A DNA stretch of 55,878 nucleotides from an uncultured Blautia sp. (GTDB taxonomy: Bacteria; Bacillota; Clostridia; Lachnospirales; Lachnospiraceae): NCBI GenBank assembly GCA_900547685.1, contig URHS01000012.1, positions 1 to 55,878 on the forward strand, given 5' to 3'. Position 1 is the stretch's first letter. Each line of letters opens with the position of its first letter. The notes beneath the pieces are model-generated. The model was not told the DNA's origin and searched no databases. It was given only the letters and a program-made list of their open reading frames with translations. This document shows, in pieces, positions 32,266 to 41,065 of this stretch. The translations under genes were made by a program, and so were the position numbers.

Positions 32266-32853
32266 CTAACAATAGATATCCTCATCTGCATTTTCATTCC
32301 ACTGATATCCCATTTCTCTGGCTGCCTTTTCTGCTGCGGCAATATCCAAAATATCAGTAATTGCCCAAAGAGCCGTATCCATACCTGATACTGTATTTCC
32401 ACAGGAATAAAACTTTCCGTCAATAGCCACCTTAGCGCCTTCAATTCTCTCAATACCGGCAGTAAACATCCTATTCCAGTTGGCATCCATAGGAAAATCA
32501 GCAATCCTTCTACGATACAAAAGCCCTGTCTGTGCCAAAATCGCAGAACCATTTCCAATCATCAAACAATAATCTGCATTTTCTGCTGCCTTTTTTATTA
32601 ACTTTAATGCTCTTTCATCTTTCCACAAAAGCCTTCTTGCACCTTTTCCACCGGGAATAATTAAAATCCCATCAATTTCCTCCGGTACAAGAAAGTCCGT
32701 CCATACTTTTACTCCATGTACGCTATTAATTACATCTCCGGAAACAGACAAATAACGAATATGAAATTCTTCCGGAATTTTCCCAAAAACTTCTGCTGCT
32801 CCAAAGGCATCTAAGGTTTCAAAATCGTCAAACAATACAATGTTCACATACAT
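32266..32853 (-). CDS. DJ-1/PfpI-family protein lacking the nucleophilic Cys
   Basis: 195-residue flavodoxin-like protein of the DJ-1/PfpI/ThiJ superfamily. It opens with MYVNIVLFDDFETLDAFGA and contains DGILIIPGGKGARRL and, near the end, SCGNTVSGMDTALW, all typical. At the nucleophile elbow, where relatives have a Cys (as in SVCTGAFLLA), this protein reads MIGNGSAILAQ, so the catalytic Cys is replaced by Gly. That excludes standard glyoxalase III or protease chemistry and suggests a binding, structural or regulatory role. The start is the ATG behind GGGAGGGG at 32853, two bases after the ATPase stop, placing it in the transporter operon directly before the CsoR-family repressor. Confidence 0.87.
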   Translation of the reverse strand: MYVNIVLFDDFETLDAFGAAEVFGKIPEEFHIRYLSVSGDVINSVHGVKVWTDFLVPEEIDGILIIPGGKGARRLLWKDERALKLIKKAAENADYCLMIGNGSAILAQTGLLYRRRIADFPMDANWNRMFTAGIERIEGAKVAIDGKFYSCGNTVSGMDTALWAITDILDIAAAEKAAREMGYQWNENADEDIYC

Positions 32854-32855
32854 CT

Positions 32856-33479
32856 TTAAATCCCCTCCCTTTTGTTGATTTCCGCCAGATTGATGGTTCT
32901 GGTGCAAATTTTCTTTGCCAGCTCCGCATTATGAGTAACCATTAAAAGCCCCAATTTTCTTTCTTCTACCTCTCTGAGCATTAAATTCCAAATCTGCGCC
33001 TGAGTAATTACATCTAACATAGTACTCATTTCATCTGCAAAAAGAAAATGTGTGCCGGAAAACAAAGAGCGAGCAACACAAAATCTCTGAAGTTCTCCAC
33101 CGGAAAGTTCTCTGGGATACCTCTCCAGCCAATCCTTCTCAATTCCCAATGCCTCCATAACTTCTTCACGAAACATCCCAGACTCCTGAAGGACTTTTTT
33201 CATCTTCCAACGAGGATTGATAGCTTTTTCCGGATGCTGATAAATTAACTGAACCGGAGCTCTTCCCTTTCTTGGAAGAGGTTTTCCATCCAATAAAATA
33301 TCCCCCCTTGTAGGCTTTAAATATCCTGACATAATTTTTACCAACGTACTCTTTCCATATCCACTTGGTCCTATCAGGCCTACTCTTTCTCCTTCTTCTA
33401 CTTTCAAACTTACATCTTTTAAAATCCACGGCTGATTGTCACCATATCGAAAACTCACATTCTTTGCTTCAATCTGCAT
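32856..33479 (-). CDS. Opp/Nik-type ABC importer ATPase 2 (DppF/NikE-like)
   Basis: 207-residue ABC ATPase with Walker A GPSGYGKST, signature LSGGELQRF, and Walker B FLFADEMSTMLD in which the usual Glu-Pro-Thr-Ser reads Glu-Met-Ser-Thr. It is short: the C-terminal extension and zinc-binding-like motif of oligopeptide ATPases are absent, as in NikE-like proteins. It starts 11 bases inside the partner ATPase gene. With the two permeases and lipoprotein it forms an importer for a small peptide, metal chelate or similar solute. Confidence 0.92.
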   Translation of the reverse strand: MQIEAKNVSFRYGDNQPWILKDVSLKVEEGERVGLIGPSGYGKSTLVKIMSGYLKPTRGDILLDGKPLPRKGRAPVQLIYQHPEKAINPRWKMKKVLQESGMFREEVMEALGIEKDWLERYPRELSGGELQRFCVARSLFSGTHFLFADEMSTMLDVITQAQIWNLMLREVEERKLGLLMVTHNAELAKKICTRTINLAEINKREGI

Positions 33480-34398
33480 GTATACACCTCACATATCCCC
33501 CACGTACTTCTCTCATAGGAACATTTTCTTCACACTCTTTTGTCTTATGGGGACATCTGGGAGCAAACAGACATCCCTTGGGCAAATATTTTGCATAAGG
33601 CTGAAAACCGGGGATTGGCTCAAATCCATTTTGTGGGAGAGCTTTCCACAACGCCTTAGAATAAGGATGTCGAAGGGCATCTACCCCTTCAATAAAATCC
33701 TTTGCATCTGCCATTTCCACCGTAGTCCCTGCATAAAATACAGCAATTCTGTCTGCAATATGAAATGCCAAATCAATATCATGCGTAATTAAAATAACGG
33801 CTTTTCCCTCATCTGCCAATTCTCTGAATATTTTCAATGCTTCCAATGCCATTTCCAAATCCAGTCCCGGCGTAGGCTCATCTGCAATAATCACATCTGC
33901 CCCACTTAATACTGCTGTAGAAACTAAAATCCTCCTTGCCATTCCTCCTGAAAGCTGAAAAGGATATAACTGTTCTGTTTTTTCATCTAAATGAAATCTT
34001 TGAAAGATTTCTCTTTGGGTTTTTATCATTTCCTTATCCGCCTTGATTCCTCGTACCTGTGTACCCACTTTCATCAATGGATCCAGATAAGAAACAGACT
34101 GCGGAACCAACGCCATTTCTTTCCCACGTAAAGTTTCTTTATCTTTCTGACTGAGCACATTTCCCTTGTAAGAAATTTCTCCGCTTATAGAAGCATTGTC
34201 CGGCAAAAGCCCCATAACCGCATGGGCAAGCAAGCTCTTACCGGAACCACTGGAGCCTGCAATGGCTACAATTTCTCCCGGACATACATCTAAAGTCAGA
34301 TTAGATATTACTTTTAAATCATATTTTTCAAGTCCATGATCATACATCTGAAAGGACACGGACAAATCTTTTACTGATAAAATCGGTTCTTTTTTCAT
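33469..34398 (-). CDS. Opp/Nik-type ABC importer ATPase 1 (DppD/NikD-like)
   Basis: 309-residue ABC ATPase with Walker A GSSGSGKS (residues about 42-49), a signature LSGGMARR and Walker B VIIADEPTPGLD. The C-terminal oligopeptide_HPY region has CLFAPRCPHKTKECEE, the Cys-rich motif that may hold an Fe-S cluster or zinc in this family. The signature Met-Ala in place of the usual Gln-Gln/Met-Arg is slightly atypical. It lies nine bases after the DppC-like permease stop and overlaps the second ATPase. Confidence 0.93.
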   Translation of the reverse strand: MKKEPILSVKDLSVSFQMYDHGLEKYDLKVISNLTLDVCPGEIVAIAGSSGSGKSLLAHAVMGLLPDNASISGEISYKGNVLSQKDKETLRGKEMALVPQSVSYLDPLMKVGTQVRGIKADKEMIKTQREIFQRFHLDEKTEQLYPFQLSGGMARRILVSTAVLSGADVIIADEPTPGLDLEMALEALKIFRELADEGKAVILITHDIDLAFHIADRIAVFYAGTTVEMADAKDFIEGVDALRHPYSKALWKALPQNGFEPIPGFQPYAKYLPKGCLFAPRCPHKTKECEENVPMREVRGGYVRCIHAD

Positions 34399-34407
34399 TT
34401 CTTACTC

Positions 34408-35238
34408 CTATTCATGGGCACTGTACGGGTCAATAATCTTTTTCAGATTTTCACCCAGCCTGTCAAATAATAAAACAATGATTACCAACATCAGTCCTGG
34501 GAAAAACGCCAGCCACCACATACCTGCTGAAATATATTTCATGGACTCAGAAAGAATAATTCCTATTGCCGGCTGTTCCGGTGAAAGTCCGAATCCCAGG
34601 AAAGTCAATCCGGACTCATGCATAATGGCATGAGGAAACATTAAAATCAATCCAATTAAAAACTGAGGAACCATATGGGGTAAAATATGATGTACCGTAA
34701 TCCACCAACTGGAATGTCCCAGCTTTTTTGAAACCTCTATGTACTGCTGAGAACGAATTTGCAGCACTTCGCTTCGAATAATACGTGCCAAACCTGTCCA
34801 ATGGGTTACTGCAACACCAATTAAAACGCCTTTTAACCCCTTTCCACAAGCAAAAGAAATTAAAATCAAAAGTACAGTATGCGGAATTCCCATAACTAAA
34901 TCAATAAGCCAGTTCATCAAATGATCCAGCCATGATTTTCCTGTAGCTGCGATTACACCGACAATCAAAGCAATTACTGCGCTGACCGTAGATGCCACTA
35001 CACCAACTACAATACTTACGGATAATCCTTTTATGGTTCTCACCAGCATATCTCTTCCAAGCATATCCGTACCGAAGGGATGTTTCAAAGATGGTGATAA
35101 CCCCTTCTGTGAAAAGTCTGCCTGTATCAACTCATCGCTTAAAAGTATTCCTGACAAATAAACACCAAACAATACCGCAAAAATCAGAATGGCAAACATA
35201 ATAGTCTTTTTTCGTCTGTTCAATATTCTGCTATTCAT
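34408..35238 (-). CDS. Opp/Nik-type ABC importer permease 2 (DppC/NikC-like)
   Basis: 276-residue membrane permease of the BPD_transp_1 family with an N-terminal helix, the typical HPFGTDMLGRDMLVRTIKG segment (about residues 52-70), and the coupling EAA-like loop RSEVLQIRSQQYIEVSKKLG. HESGLTFLGFGLSPEQPAIG is the conserved DppC-type ending. It overlaps the first permease gene by eight bases. The cargo cannot be read from permease sequence. Confidence 0.94.
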   Translation of the reverse strand: MNSRILNRRKKTIMFAILIFAVLFGVYLSGILLSDELIQADFSQKGLSPSLKHPFGTDMLGRDMLVRTIKGLSVSIVVGVVASTVSAVIALIVGVIAATGKSWLDHLMNWLIDLVMGIPHTVLLILISFACGKGLKGVLIGVAVTHWTGLARIIRSEVLQIRSQQYIEVSKKLGHSSWWITVHHILPHMVPQFLIGLILMFPHAIMHESGLTFLGFGLSPEQPAIGIILSESMKYISAGMWWLAFFPGLMLVIIVLLFDRLGENLKKIIDPYSAHE

Positions 35239-36223
35239 TTCGATATCCCTCCCTGATTTGCGGATCTACAATTCCATATATAATATTTGCCAACATATTT
35301 CCTACAAAAACAAAAAGGGTACTAAATAAAGTAATTCCCAAAAGCAGAGGAACATCCGAGCCCATACCTGCAGCAGAGGCTGCCGCACCAAGCCCCGGAT
35401 AAGAAAAAACCGTTTCTGCCAGTACTGAACCGCCAAAAAGTTCACTAAATGAACCAAACTGCATTGTTATAGCCGGCAGCATAATATTTCTAAGTCCATG
35501 TCTTTTTAAGATACTCCATTTAGACTCACCTCTTGCTTTTGCAAATAATACATAGTCACTTTCCAGAACATCTACTAATTTCTCCCTTGTATGCAATGCC
35601 ACATTTGCAAAAGAAAGAAAGCTCAACGTAAGTGCCGGCAATATCAGGTGATGAATTCTTTGCAAAATGGTAACCTGATCTGCCGGAACCCCTTTTGGCA
35701 CACTCATTCCCATAGGAAACCAGCCAAGCTGAACAGAAAACAACATTAAAAACACAATTCCAATCCAAAATGTAGGAATGGAGCACATAATCAGACAGAC
35801 CTTCTTTAAAATTTTATCTATCCATTTTCCATTAAAAATTCCCATAGCACACCCAATGGCAAATCCGATAACACCGGAAAATACCCATGCCGTCATCATC
35901 AATGCCAGTGAAGTGGCAAATTTCTCTTTTATTACATCAAGAACAGGTCTTCGATAAATTAAAGACACACCAAAATCTCCATGAAGCAGAGATTTGCCCC
36001 ATGCCAGAAAACGTTCCACCGGAGGATCATTCAATCCCCAGTATTCCGCTATTTTTGCTCTTTGTTCTACACTTACATTAGGAACAGAACCTACATACTG
36101 CTGTACCGGATCTACCGGTGAAAGACTTACCAATATAAAGCTTATGATGCTTACTGCAATCAGCAGCGTAACCATACGCAGAAGGTACTTCCCTGTAAGC
36201 TTCAGATAATACTTACTCTTCAT
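35231..36223 (-). CDS. Opp/Nik-type ABC importer permease 1 (DppB/NikB-like)
   Basis: 330-residue membrane permease. It has the family's N-terminal RMVTLLIAVSIISFILVSLSP, the conserved LNDPPVERFLAWG segment, a coupling loop at LVDVLESDYVLFAKARGESK and the FGGSVLAETVFSYPGLG motif. Six membrane segments are visible. It is separated by 105 bases from the substrate-binding protein gene; that gap holds a long stem-loop (36258-36306). Confidence 0.94.
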   Translation of the reverse strand: MKSKYYLKLTGKYLLRMVTLLIAVSIISFILVSLSPVDPVQQYVGSVPNVSVEQRAKIAEYWGLNDPPVERFLAWGKSLLHGDFGVSLIYRRPVLDVIKEKFATSLALMMTAWVFSGVIGFAIGCAMGIFNGKWIDKILKKVCLIMCSIPTFWIGIVFLMLFSVQLGWFPMGMSVPKGVPADQVTILQRIHHLILPALTLSFLSFANVALHTREKLVDVLESDYVLFAKARGESKWSILKRHGLRNIMLPAITMQFGSFSELFGGSVLAETVFSYPGLGAAASAAGMGSDVPLLLGITLFSTLFVFVGNMLANIIYGIVDPQIREGYRNE

Positions 36224-36257
36224 TTGTTTTCTCCTATACTCTCTATAACCACAATTA

Positions 36258-36306
36258 GAGTTGCTACTTTAGAACTTATTATAAATATGTCCTAATGCAA
36301 CAACTC
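36258..36306 (-). other. Intercistronic stem-loop between binding protein and permease genes
   Basis: On the minus strand GAGTTG pairs with CAACTC and, inside it, TTAGGAC pairs with GTTCTAA around an AT-rich loop; there is no T-run. Such hairpins after binding-protein genes commonly stabilise the upstream message or attenuate read-through, keeping the binding protein in excess over the permeases. Confidence 0.5.
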
Positions 36307-36328
36307 GAATTTTGTTTTTATGCTATTT

Positions 36329-37987
36329 CTATTCCCATGTCCATTCTGCAAGATTAGCAATCAATGGCCATGCCACACCATGTGCATGAATTCTCTGATT
36401 TCCAATATTCAAGCCGTCTTTTACATAATACAAATGTGTCATATTCACATAAAATGCCCAAGGTGCTTCTCCCTTCATAGAAGTACCTGTTGTTCCATCC
36501 CATTGTGCTTTCTGCCACCATTCGTAAGAATCTTCAATAGTAAGAGATGTCATTGCCTTATCCAAATATTCATCTGTAGCAGGATTGGTATAAAATTCCG
36601 GATTGTACCAGTCTGTTTTTCCTGCATTACTACTGTGGAACAGCATATAAGATGTCATTGGACTGTCAGAACCCCATCCCATAATCATAGGTTCAGAGAA
36701 CATTCTCTTAATAGTTTCATCTTCGCTTACACCTTCTACGTTAATTTCAAATCCCATATTTTCTTTCGCCTGATTTGCCACAGACATTGCAACAGCCTGA
36801 CGCATGGAATCTCCGGCAAAATACATCAGATTAAAGGCAAGCTTCTGTCCATCTTTATCACGAATTCCGTCTCCGTCTGTATCTGTCCAGCCGGATTGTT
36901 CTAAAAGCTCTACTGCATAATCCACATCTGTTTCAATTACATCTTCTTTATTCCACCACGGCATACCGTCACATTCAGAATACGCCGGCTTAGCAAATCC
37001 ATTTAATGCTTCATCAATAATTTTATCTCTGTCAATTCCATAGCACATAGCCTTTCTTACATTAACATCAGAAGTAATATTATTTCCGATTTTATATCCA
37101 TCTTCCGTTGTCTTTCCTTCATCCGGTACAGTCGGCATTGTAATACCGCGGTTATCTACAGACTCGACCTTTTCAACGTGCATTCCATCAATCTCTGTTG
37201 TTGCAAGTGTTGCAGAAGTCAATGCAATATCCACTTCTCCTGCTTTTGCAGCTACAAATCTGGCATCTTCATCCTGAATTAAAAAGACTGCTCTTTTTAT
37301 TTCCGGCTGTTTGCCGTAATAATCTTCGTTTGCTTCTAAAATAAACTGCTGACCTTTATCCCACTGCACCATTTTATAAGGACCGGAGCCAATAATTTGC
37401 TCTGCTTCTAAACCAAATTTATCACTGTATGCTTTTTCCGGTACAATTCCCATCTGTGCAACTGTGTAAATAAAGGTTACACAGGGTTTAGAAAGCTTGA
37501 ATTCTACGGTTGTATCATCTAATGCTTTACAACTCTCCAGCATAGTCAAGTCCATGTAGGTGGCTTTTTCTCTTGTTGTATTAAAAGTAAAGGCAATATC
37601 AGATGCTTTTAATGATTCACCATTTGTAAACTTTACATCATCTCTGATTTTAAAAGTCCAAGTAAGGGCATCTTCACTGGTGGTATATTCTGTAGCCAGA
37701 TCATTTTCAATCTGCTCATCTCCGTTAATTTTTACCAAGGTAGAATAAATGGGAGAACCTGTATATCCAAATCCTGTACAAGGATCAAAAGAATCTCCTT
37801 CACTGGAAAATCCAATGGTTACCTCTGATTTTTCCTTATTTTCTCCAGCTTTTCCAGCTTCTTTTGTATCTTCCTTCTGTGTCTCTCCTTTTGCAGCAGC
37901 TGTTCCTGAATTTCCGGAAGCTCCACACCCTGTAACCATAGCAGAAACACATAACATTGCAGTTAATACTTTTATTCTCCTTTTCAT
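36329..37987 (-). CDS. ABC importer solute-binding lipoprotein (family 5, peptide/nickel type)
   Basis: 552-residue extracytoplasmic binding protein. The lipobox VTGCG lies near residue 20, followed by a Gly/Ala/Lys/Glu-rich linker and an SBP_bac_5 domain (TWTFKIRDDVKFTNGESL, PYKMVQWDKGQQFILEANEDYYG, MCYGIDRDKIIDEALNG). The C-terminus contains RIHAHGVAWPLIANLAEW, with two His residues. The start is the ATG behind AGGAGGATAAAATCC; the open frame to 38116 has no support. It is the first gene of the operon after a promoter overlapped by a CsoR-type operator. Cargo is unknown: a metal chelate fits the CsoR-family context, while a sulfur compound or peptide fits the Cys-Tyr-Cys repressor equally well. 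Confidence 0.9.
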   Translation of the reverse strand: MKRRIKVLTAMLCVSAMVTGCGASGNSGTAAAKGETQKEDTKEAGKAGENKEKSEVTIGFSSEGDSFDPCTGFGYTGSPIYSTLVKINGDEQIENDLATEYTTSEDALTWTFKIRDDVKFTNGESLKASDIAFTFNTTREKATYMDLTMLESCKALDDTTVEFKLSKPCVTFIYTVAQMGIVPEKAYSDKFGLEAEQIIGSGPYKMVQWDKGQQFILEANEDYYGKQPEIKRAVFLIQDEDARFVAAKAGEVDIALTSATLATTEIDGMHVEKVESVDNRGITMPTVPDEGKTTEDGYKIGNNITSDVNVRKAMCYGIDRDKIIDEALNGFAKPAYSECDGMPWWNKEDVIETDVDYAVELLEQSGWTDTDGDGIRDKDGQKLAFNLMYFAGDSMRQAVAMSVANQAKENMGFEINVEGVSEDETIKRMFSEPMIMGWGSDSPMTSYMLFHSSNAGKTDWYNPEFYTNPATDEYLDKAMTSLTIEDSYEWWQKAQWDGTTGTSMKGEAPWAFYVNMTHLYYVKDGLNIGNQRIHAHGVAWPLIANLAEWTWE

Positions 37988-38030
37988 GGATTTTATCCTC
38001 CTGATTCTTTCTTCGTGTTTTAGCTTCCTC

Positions 38031-38076
38031 ATTATATACAGAAATATCCCCATGGGCAAGCCACCCCTGGGGATAT
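38031..38076 (-). promoter_or_regulatory. Promoter with overlapping CsoR-type operator
   Basis: On the minus strand TTGCCC (38054-38059), 17 bases, then TATAAT (38031-38036). The -35 lies inside a perfect 8-bp inverted repeat ATATCCCC...GGGGATAT (38044-38076) whose halves contain CCCCAGGGG and CCCATGGGG, the CCCC/GGGG pattern of CsoR-family operators. Repressor binding would block the -35. Confidence 0.7.
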
Positions 38077-38170
38077 TTTTTTTCTTTTTTTCTTCTCTTT
38101 TTTCCCTCAAATACAAGGAGTTATAAACACCTTTTATTAATCTTATTCAAAGCAAAACCCTATCCAGGGG

Positions 38171-40195
38171 TTAATCCTCCTTCTTACTGCTTACAATACT
38201 ATAGTAGGCTCTTGAAGTCACCAAATACATTGCCACATAGAAAAGTGTAAAAATCACATAGCATATTCCCGTAACTGAAATCAGTAATTTCTGATTGTTA
38301 ATTCCAAATAGTACAATAATTTTACTCATCATAGGGAATGCAAATGCCGTATGAATACCTGCTGCAATAAGAGGCATAAAAAATACAGTAAGTACCTGTG
38401 AATTAATACTCTTTCGTATTTCCTTACGGCTCATACCTACTTTTTGAAGGATTTCAAATCTCTGTTGGTCTTCATATCCTTCCGTTACCTGTTTATAATA
38501 CATAATAAGAACCATTCCCACAAGAAACACCATCCCTAAAAGAATTCCCAATATAAACATTCCGCCATACAGTGCATAAAACTGCGCTCTTTCCATTTCT
38601 CTGCTTTCTACCATAACATGAAGATTTTCATTCTGTTGTTCAAACTCTGCTGCACGTTTCTGCAGCTCCTGTGCTATCTCAATTTGTTTATCCCCATCTG
38701 CCCGGAAATTAATACCACGATAATTATTCATAACAATTTCCATGCCGCTTAATGGTTCACATTCCCGTCTGATTTCAGAAAGCACATCCTTATCTTTTAC
38801 AAAAATAAACATCGAAGATATCGTTGACATAATATCAATTCCATTGTCCACAAATGCAGGAACAATTTTCTTTATTTTCCACTCTCTTCCATTTTCCAAA
38901 GTAAGGGTATTATAATCATAGTCCAGTTTTGTATTATAAAGAAGAATTTCATTTTCTTCTAATGTTTCCTGCTTACCCATCAAACGATTATAATCTTCTA
39001 CCGGAATAAAAAATAACTGCCTGATATGGTTATATACATCTGTTCCGTAGCTTTCCATTCGCTCCGCACTCATAACCAGTTCTTTTCCATCTAAATAGGC
39101 TGCCATCCCCAGATAAGTATAAAACAATTCATCTTTCTTCTCTGTCCCCTTTTCTTCCAGAACTTCTGAAACAACATCATAAAATTCTTTTACCTTTTCT
39201 TCATCTTCCGTCTGAACATCGATTACTAACTCCTGAGGATAACGGGCATTTAAGAAATCCTCAGCTCCCATATAAAGGCAGGAAACAGCAGATACCATAA
39301 CCAGTACCATAGTTGATAAAATACAGATAGATGCCAATCCTTCTCCATTTCTTTTCATACGAAACATCATAGTAGATACAGAAATAAAATGATTGGACTT
39401 ATAGTAATAACGTTTATTATTTTTCAGAAGTTTACAAAGTACCACAGAACCTGCCTGAAACAACAGATAGGTAGCTACAATTACCATAATTACAGCTACG
39501 AAAAACATACCGATTACCTGCATAGGTTCTTCAATTGACAACGCTATCACATAAGCGCCTGCCAGAATAACTACACCAAACACAGCTAAAATCCAGTTTG
39601 CTTTTGGCGGTTTTTCTCCCACTTGCGCACTTTTTAACAATTCAACCGGTTTCATTCTAAAAATCTGAAACAGACATTTCAATAAAATCAAAAGAAAAAT
39701 AGGAAGAAATACCTCTAATGTACTCCTTATTGACAATACGGAAATCGTAAAGTGGAAATCTGCTTTACCTCCCAACATTTTTATCATGGCAAGTTCTCCT
39801 AATTTAGAGAAGAAAATACCGCTGACAATGCCGAAAGTAAGGGTAAGTCCTGTAATCTGAATACACTCCCACACCATAACGTAAGCCACATTTTTCTTAC
39901 CCATACCTAAAATATGATAAAGCCCAAATTCCTTATATCTTCTTTTCATCAAAAAAGAATTGGTATAAAACAGAAAAATCAATGCAAAAACACCAATAAC
40001 CAGACAACCAAAAGACAAGGTCATCTGCATGGTTTCACCGCCTGTCATTCCTCTTACAATTTCACTGGTACTTAAAAAACAAATCATATAAAACATCATA
40101 ATCATGCCTACACAGGCAAGGATATAAGGTACATAAATCTTTTTATTCTTCTTTATTCCTGTCCAGGCAAGTTTAGGATAAAATCCGATTTTCAC
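38171..40195 (-). CDS. bceB: BceB-type ABC transporter permease
   Basis: 674-residue FtsX-domain permease with ten predicted membrane segments and a large extracytoplasmic region between helices 7 and 8 (about residues 310-530), the architecture specific to Bce-type (peptide antibiotic) transporters. It opens with KLAWTGIKKNKKIYVPYIL and ends with a short basic/Ser tail. It overlaps the ATPase stop by four bases. Together with the adjacent two-component system it should detect and relieve inhibition by cell-wall-targeting peptides such as bacitracin or host or bacterial antimicrobial peptides. The exact peptide cannot be predicted. Confidence 0.93.
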   Translation of the reverse strand: MKIGFYPKLAWTGIKKNKKIYVPYILACVGMIMMFYMICFLSTSEIVRGMTGGETMQMTLSFGCLVIGVFALIFLFYTNSFLMKRRYKEFGLYHILGMGKKNVAYVMVWECIQITGLTLTFGIVSGIFFSKLGELAMIKMLGGKADFHFTISVLSIRSTLEVFLPIFLLILLKCLFQIFRMKPVELLKSAQVGEKPPKANWILAVFGVVILAGAYVIALSIEEPMQVIGMFFVAVIMVIVATYLLFQAGSVVLCKLLKNNKRYYYKSNHFISVSTMMFRMKRNGEGLASICILSTMVLVMVSAVSCLYMGAEDFLNARYPQELVIDVQTEDEEKVKEFYDVVSEVLEEKGTEKKDELFYTYLGMAAYLDGKELVMSAERMESYGTDVYNHIRQLFFIPVEDYNRLMGKQETLEENEILLYNTKLDYDYNTLTLENGREWKIKKIVPAFVDNGIDIMSTISSMFIFVKDKDVLSEIRRECEPLSGMEIVMNNYRGINFRADGDKQIEIAQELQKRAAEFEQQNENLHVMVESREMERAQFYALYGGMFILGILLGMVFLVGMVLIMYYKQVTEGYEDQQRFEILQKVGMSRKEIRKSINSQVLTVFFMPLIAAGIHTAFAFPMMSKIIVLFGINNQKLLISVTGICYVIFTLFYVAMYLVTSRAYYSIVSSKKED

Positions 40196-40956
40196 TCTGC
40201 CGCACCTCCTCCTGCCAAAACGGTAAGGGCATTGGAAATCTTTTCATACATCTGTTGTCTGGTATGATTTCCTCTGTAAATCTGATGAAAAACCTCACCG
40301 TCTTTAATAAAAAGAACACGCTTCGCATGACTTGCTGCTTTTACGGAATGTGTTACCATTAAAATAGTCTGTCCTTCTTCGTTTACTGCGGAGAACAATT
40401 CTAAAAGCTCATCTGTAGATTTAGAATCAAGAGCGCCTGTAGGTTCATCAGCCAAAATCAGTTTTGGATTGGTAATCAACGCACGGGCTACCGCTGCTCT
40501 CTGCTTCTGTCCTCCGGAAACCTCATAAGGATATTTTTCTAAAATTGCTGTAATCCCAAGTTTTTCTGCAATAGGAGCCAGCCTGTATTCCATTTCCTTA
40601 TGTCCTTTTCCACTTAATACCAGAGGTAAGAAAATATTATCTTTAATAGAAAACGTATCTAAAAGATTAAATTCCTGAAATACAAACCCCAGATTTTCTC
40701 TGCGAAAAGCAGAAAGTTCTGCTTCCTTTATTTTTGACATATCTTTTCCATCCAGCCAAACCGTTCCTTTGGTAGGTTTATCAAGAGCTGCCAAAATATT
40801 TAAAAGTGTCGTTTTTCCGGAACCGGACTCACCCATAATTGCGGTATATTCTCCTTCCTCTGTACTGAAATTTACATTTCGCAGTGCTTCAACCTGATTT
40901 CCTCCAAATCGTGTTGTATATATTTTCTTTAAATTCTTTACTTCTAAAATCGCCAT
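40192..40956 (-). CDS. bceA: BceA-type ABC transporter ATPase
   Basis: 254-residue ABC ATPase of the MacB/BceA group: Walker A GESGSGKTT (about 39-47), Q-loop FVFQEFNLLDTF, signature VSGGQKQRAAVARAL and Walker B LILADEPTGALDS. It ends with a C-terminal IYRGNHTRQQMYEKI helix common to BceA proteins. It starts behind an AAGGAGGAAAAC site and is translationally coupled to the permease. It is separated by a terminator from the histidine kinase gene, so it is transcribed separately, presumably from a response-regulator-dependent promoter. Confidence 0.95.
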   Translation of the reverse strand: MAILEVKNLKKIYTTRFGGNQVEALRNVNFSTEEGEYTAIMGESGSGKTTLLNILAALDKPTKGTVWLDGKDMSKIKEAELSAFRRENLGFVFQEFNLLDTFSIKDNIFLPLVLSGKGHKEMEYRLAPIAEKLGITAILEKYPYEVSGGQKQRAAVARALITNPKLILADEPTGALDSKSTDELLELFSAVNEEGQTILMVTHSVKAASHAKRVLFIKDGEVFHQIYRGNHTRQQMYEKISNALTVLAGGGAAE

Positions 40957-40999
40957 CTTGTTTTCCTCCTTGCTTTGTTCAAATGCATTGTATCAAAAA

Positions 41000-41038
41000 A
41001 GGGAAATGTCTCGCCATAACTTCCGCTTACATTTCCCT
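41000..41038 (-). terminator. Terminator after the BceRS-type two-component genes
   Basis: A perfect 10-bp stem (AGGGAAATGT with ACATTTCCCT) with a 19-base loop is followed by six T residues on the minus strand, between the kinase stop (41066) and the ATPase start (40956). Confidence 0.85.
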
Positions 41039-41065
41039 GTTTCATCTTACATTTTTGAAAGATTA

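Noticed and set aside
38044..38090. Plus-strand intrinsic terminator (hairpin followed by eight T residues)
   Set aside because: No plus-strand gene precedes it, while the palindrome overlaps the -35 of the minus-strand importer promoter and has a CsoR-operator pattern; the operator reading explains it better.
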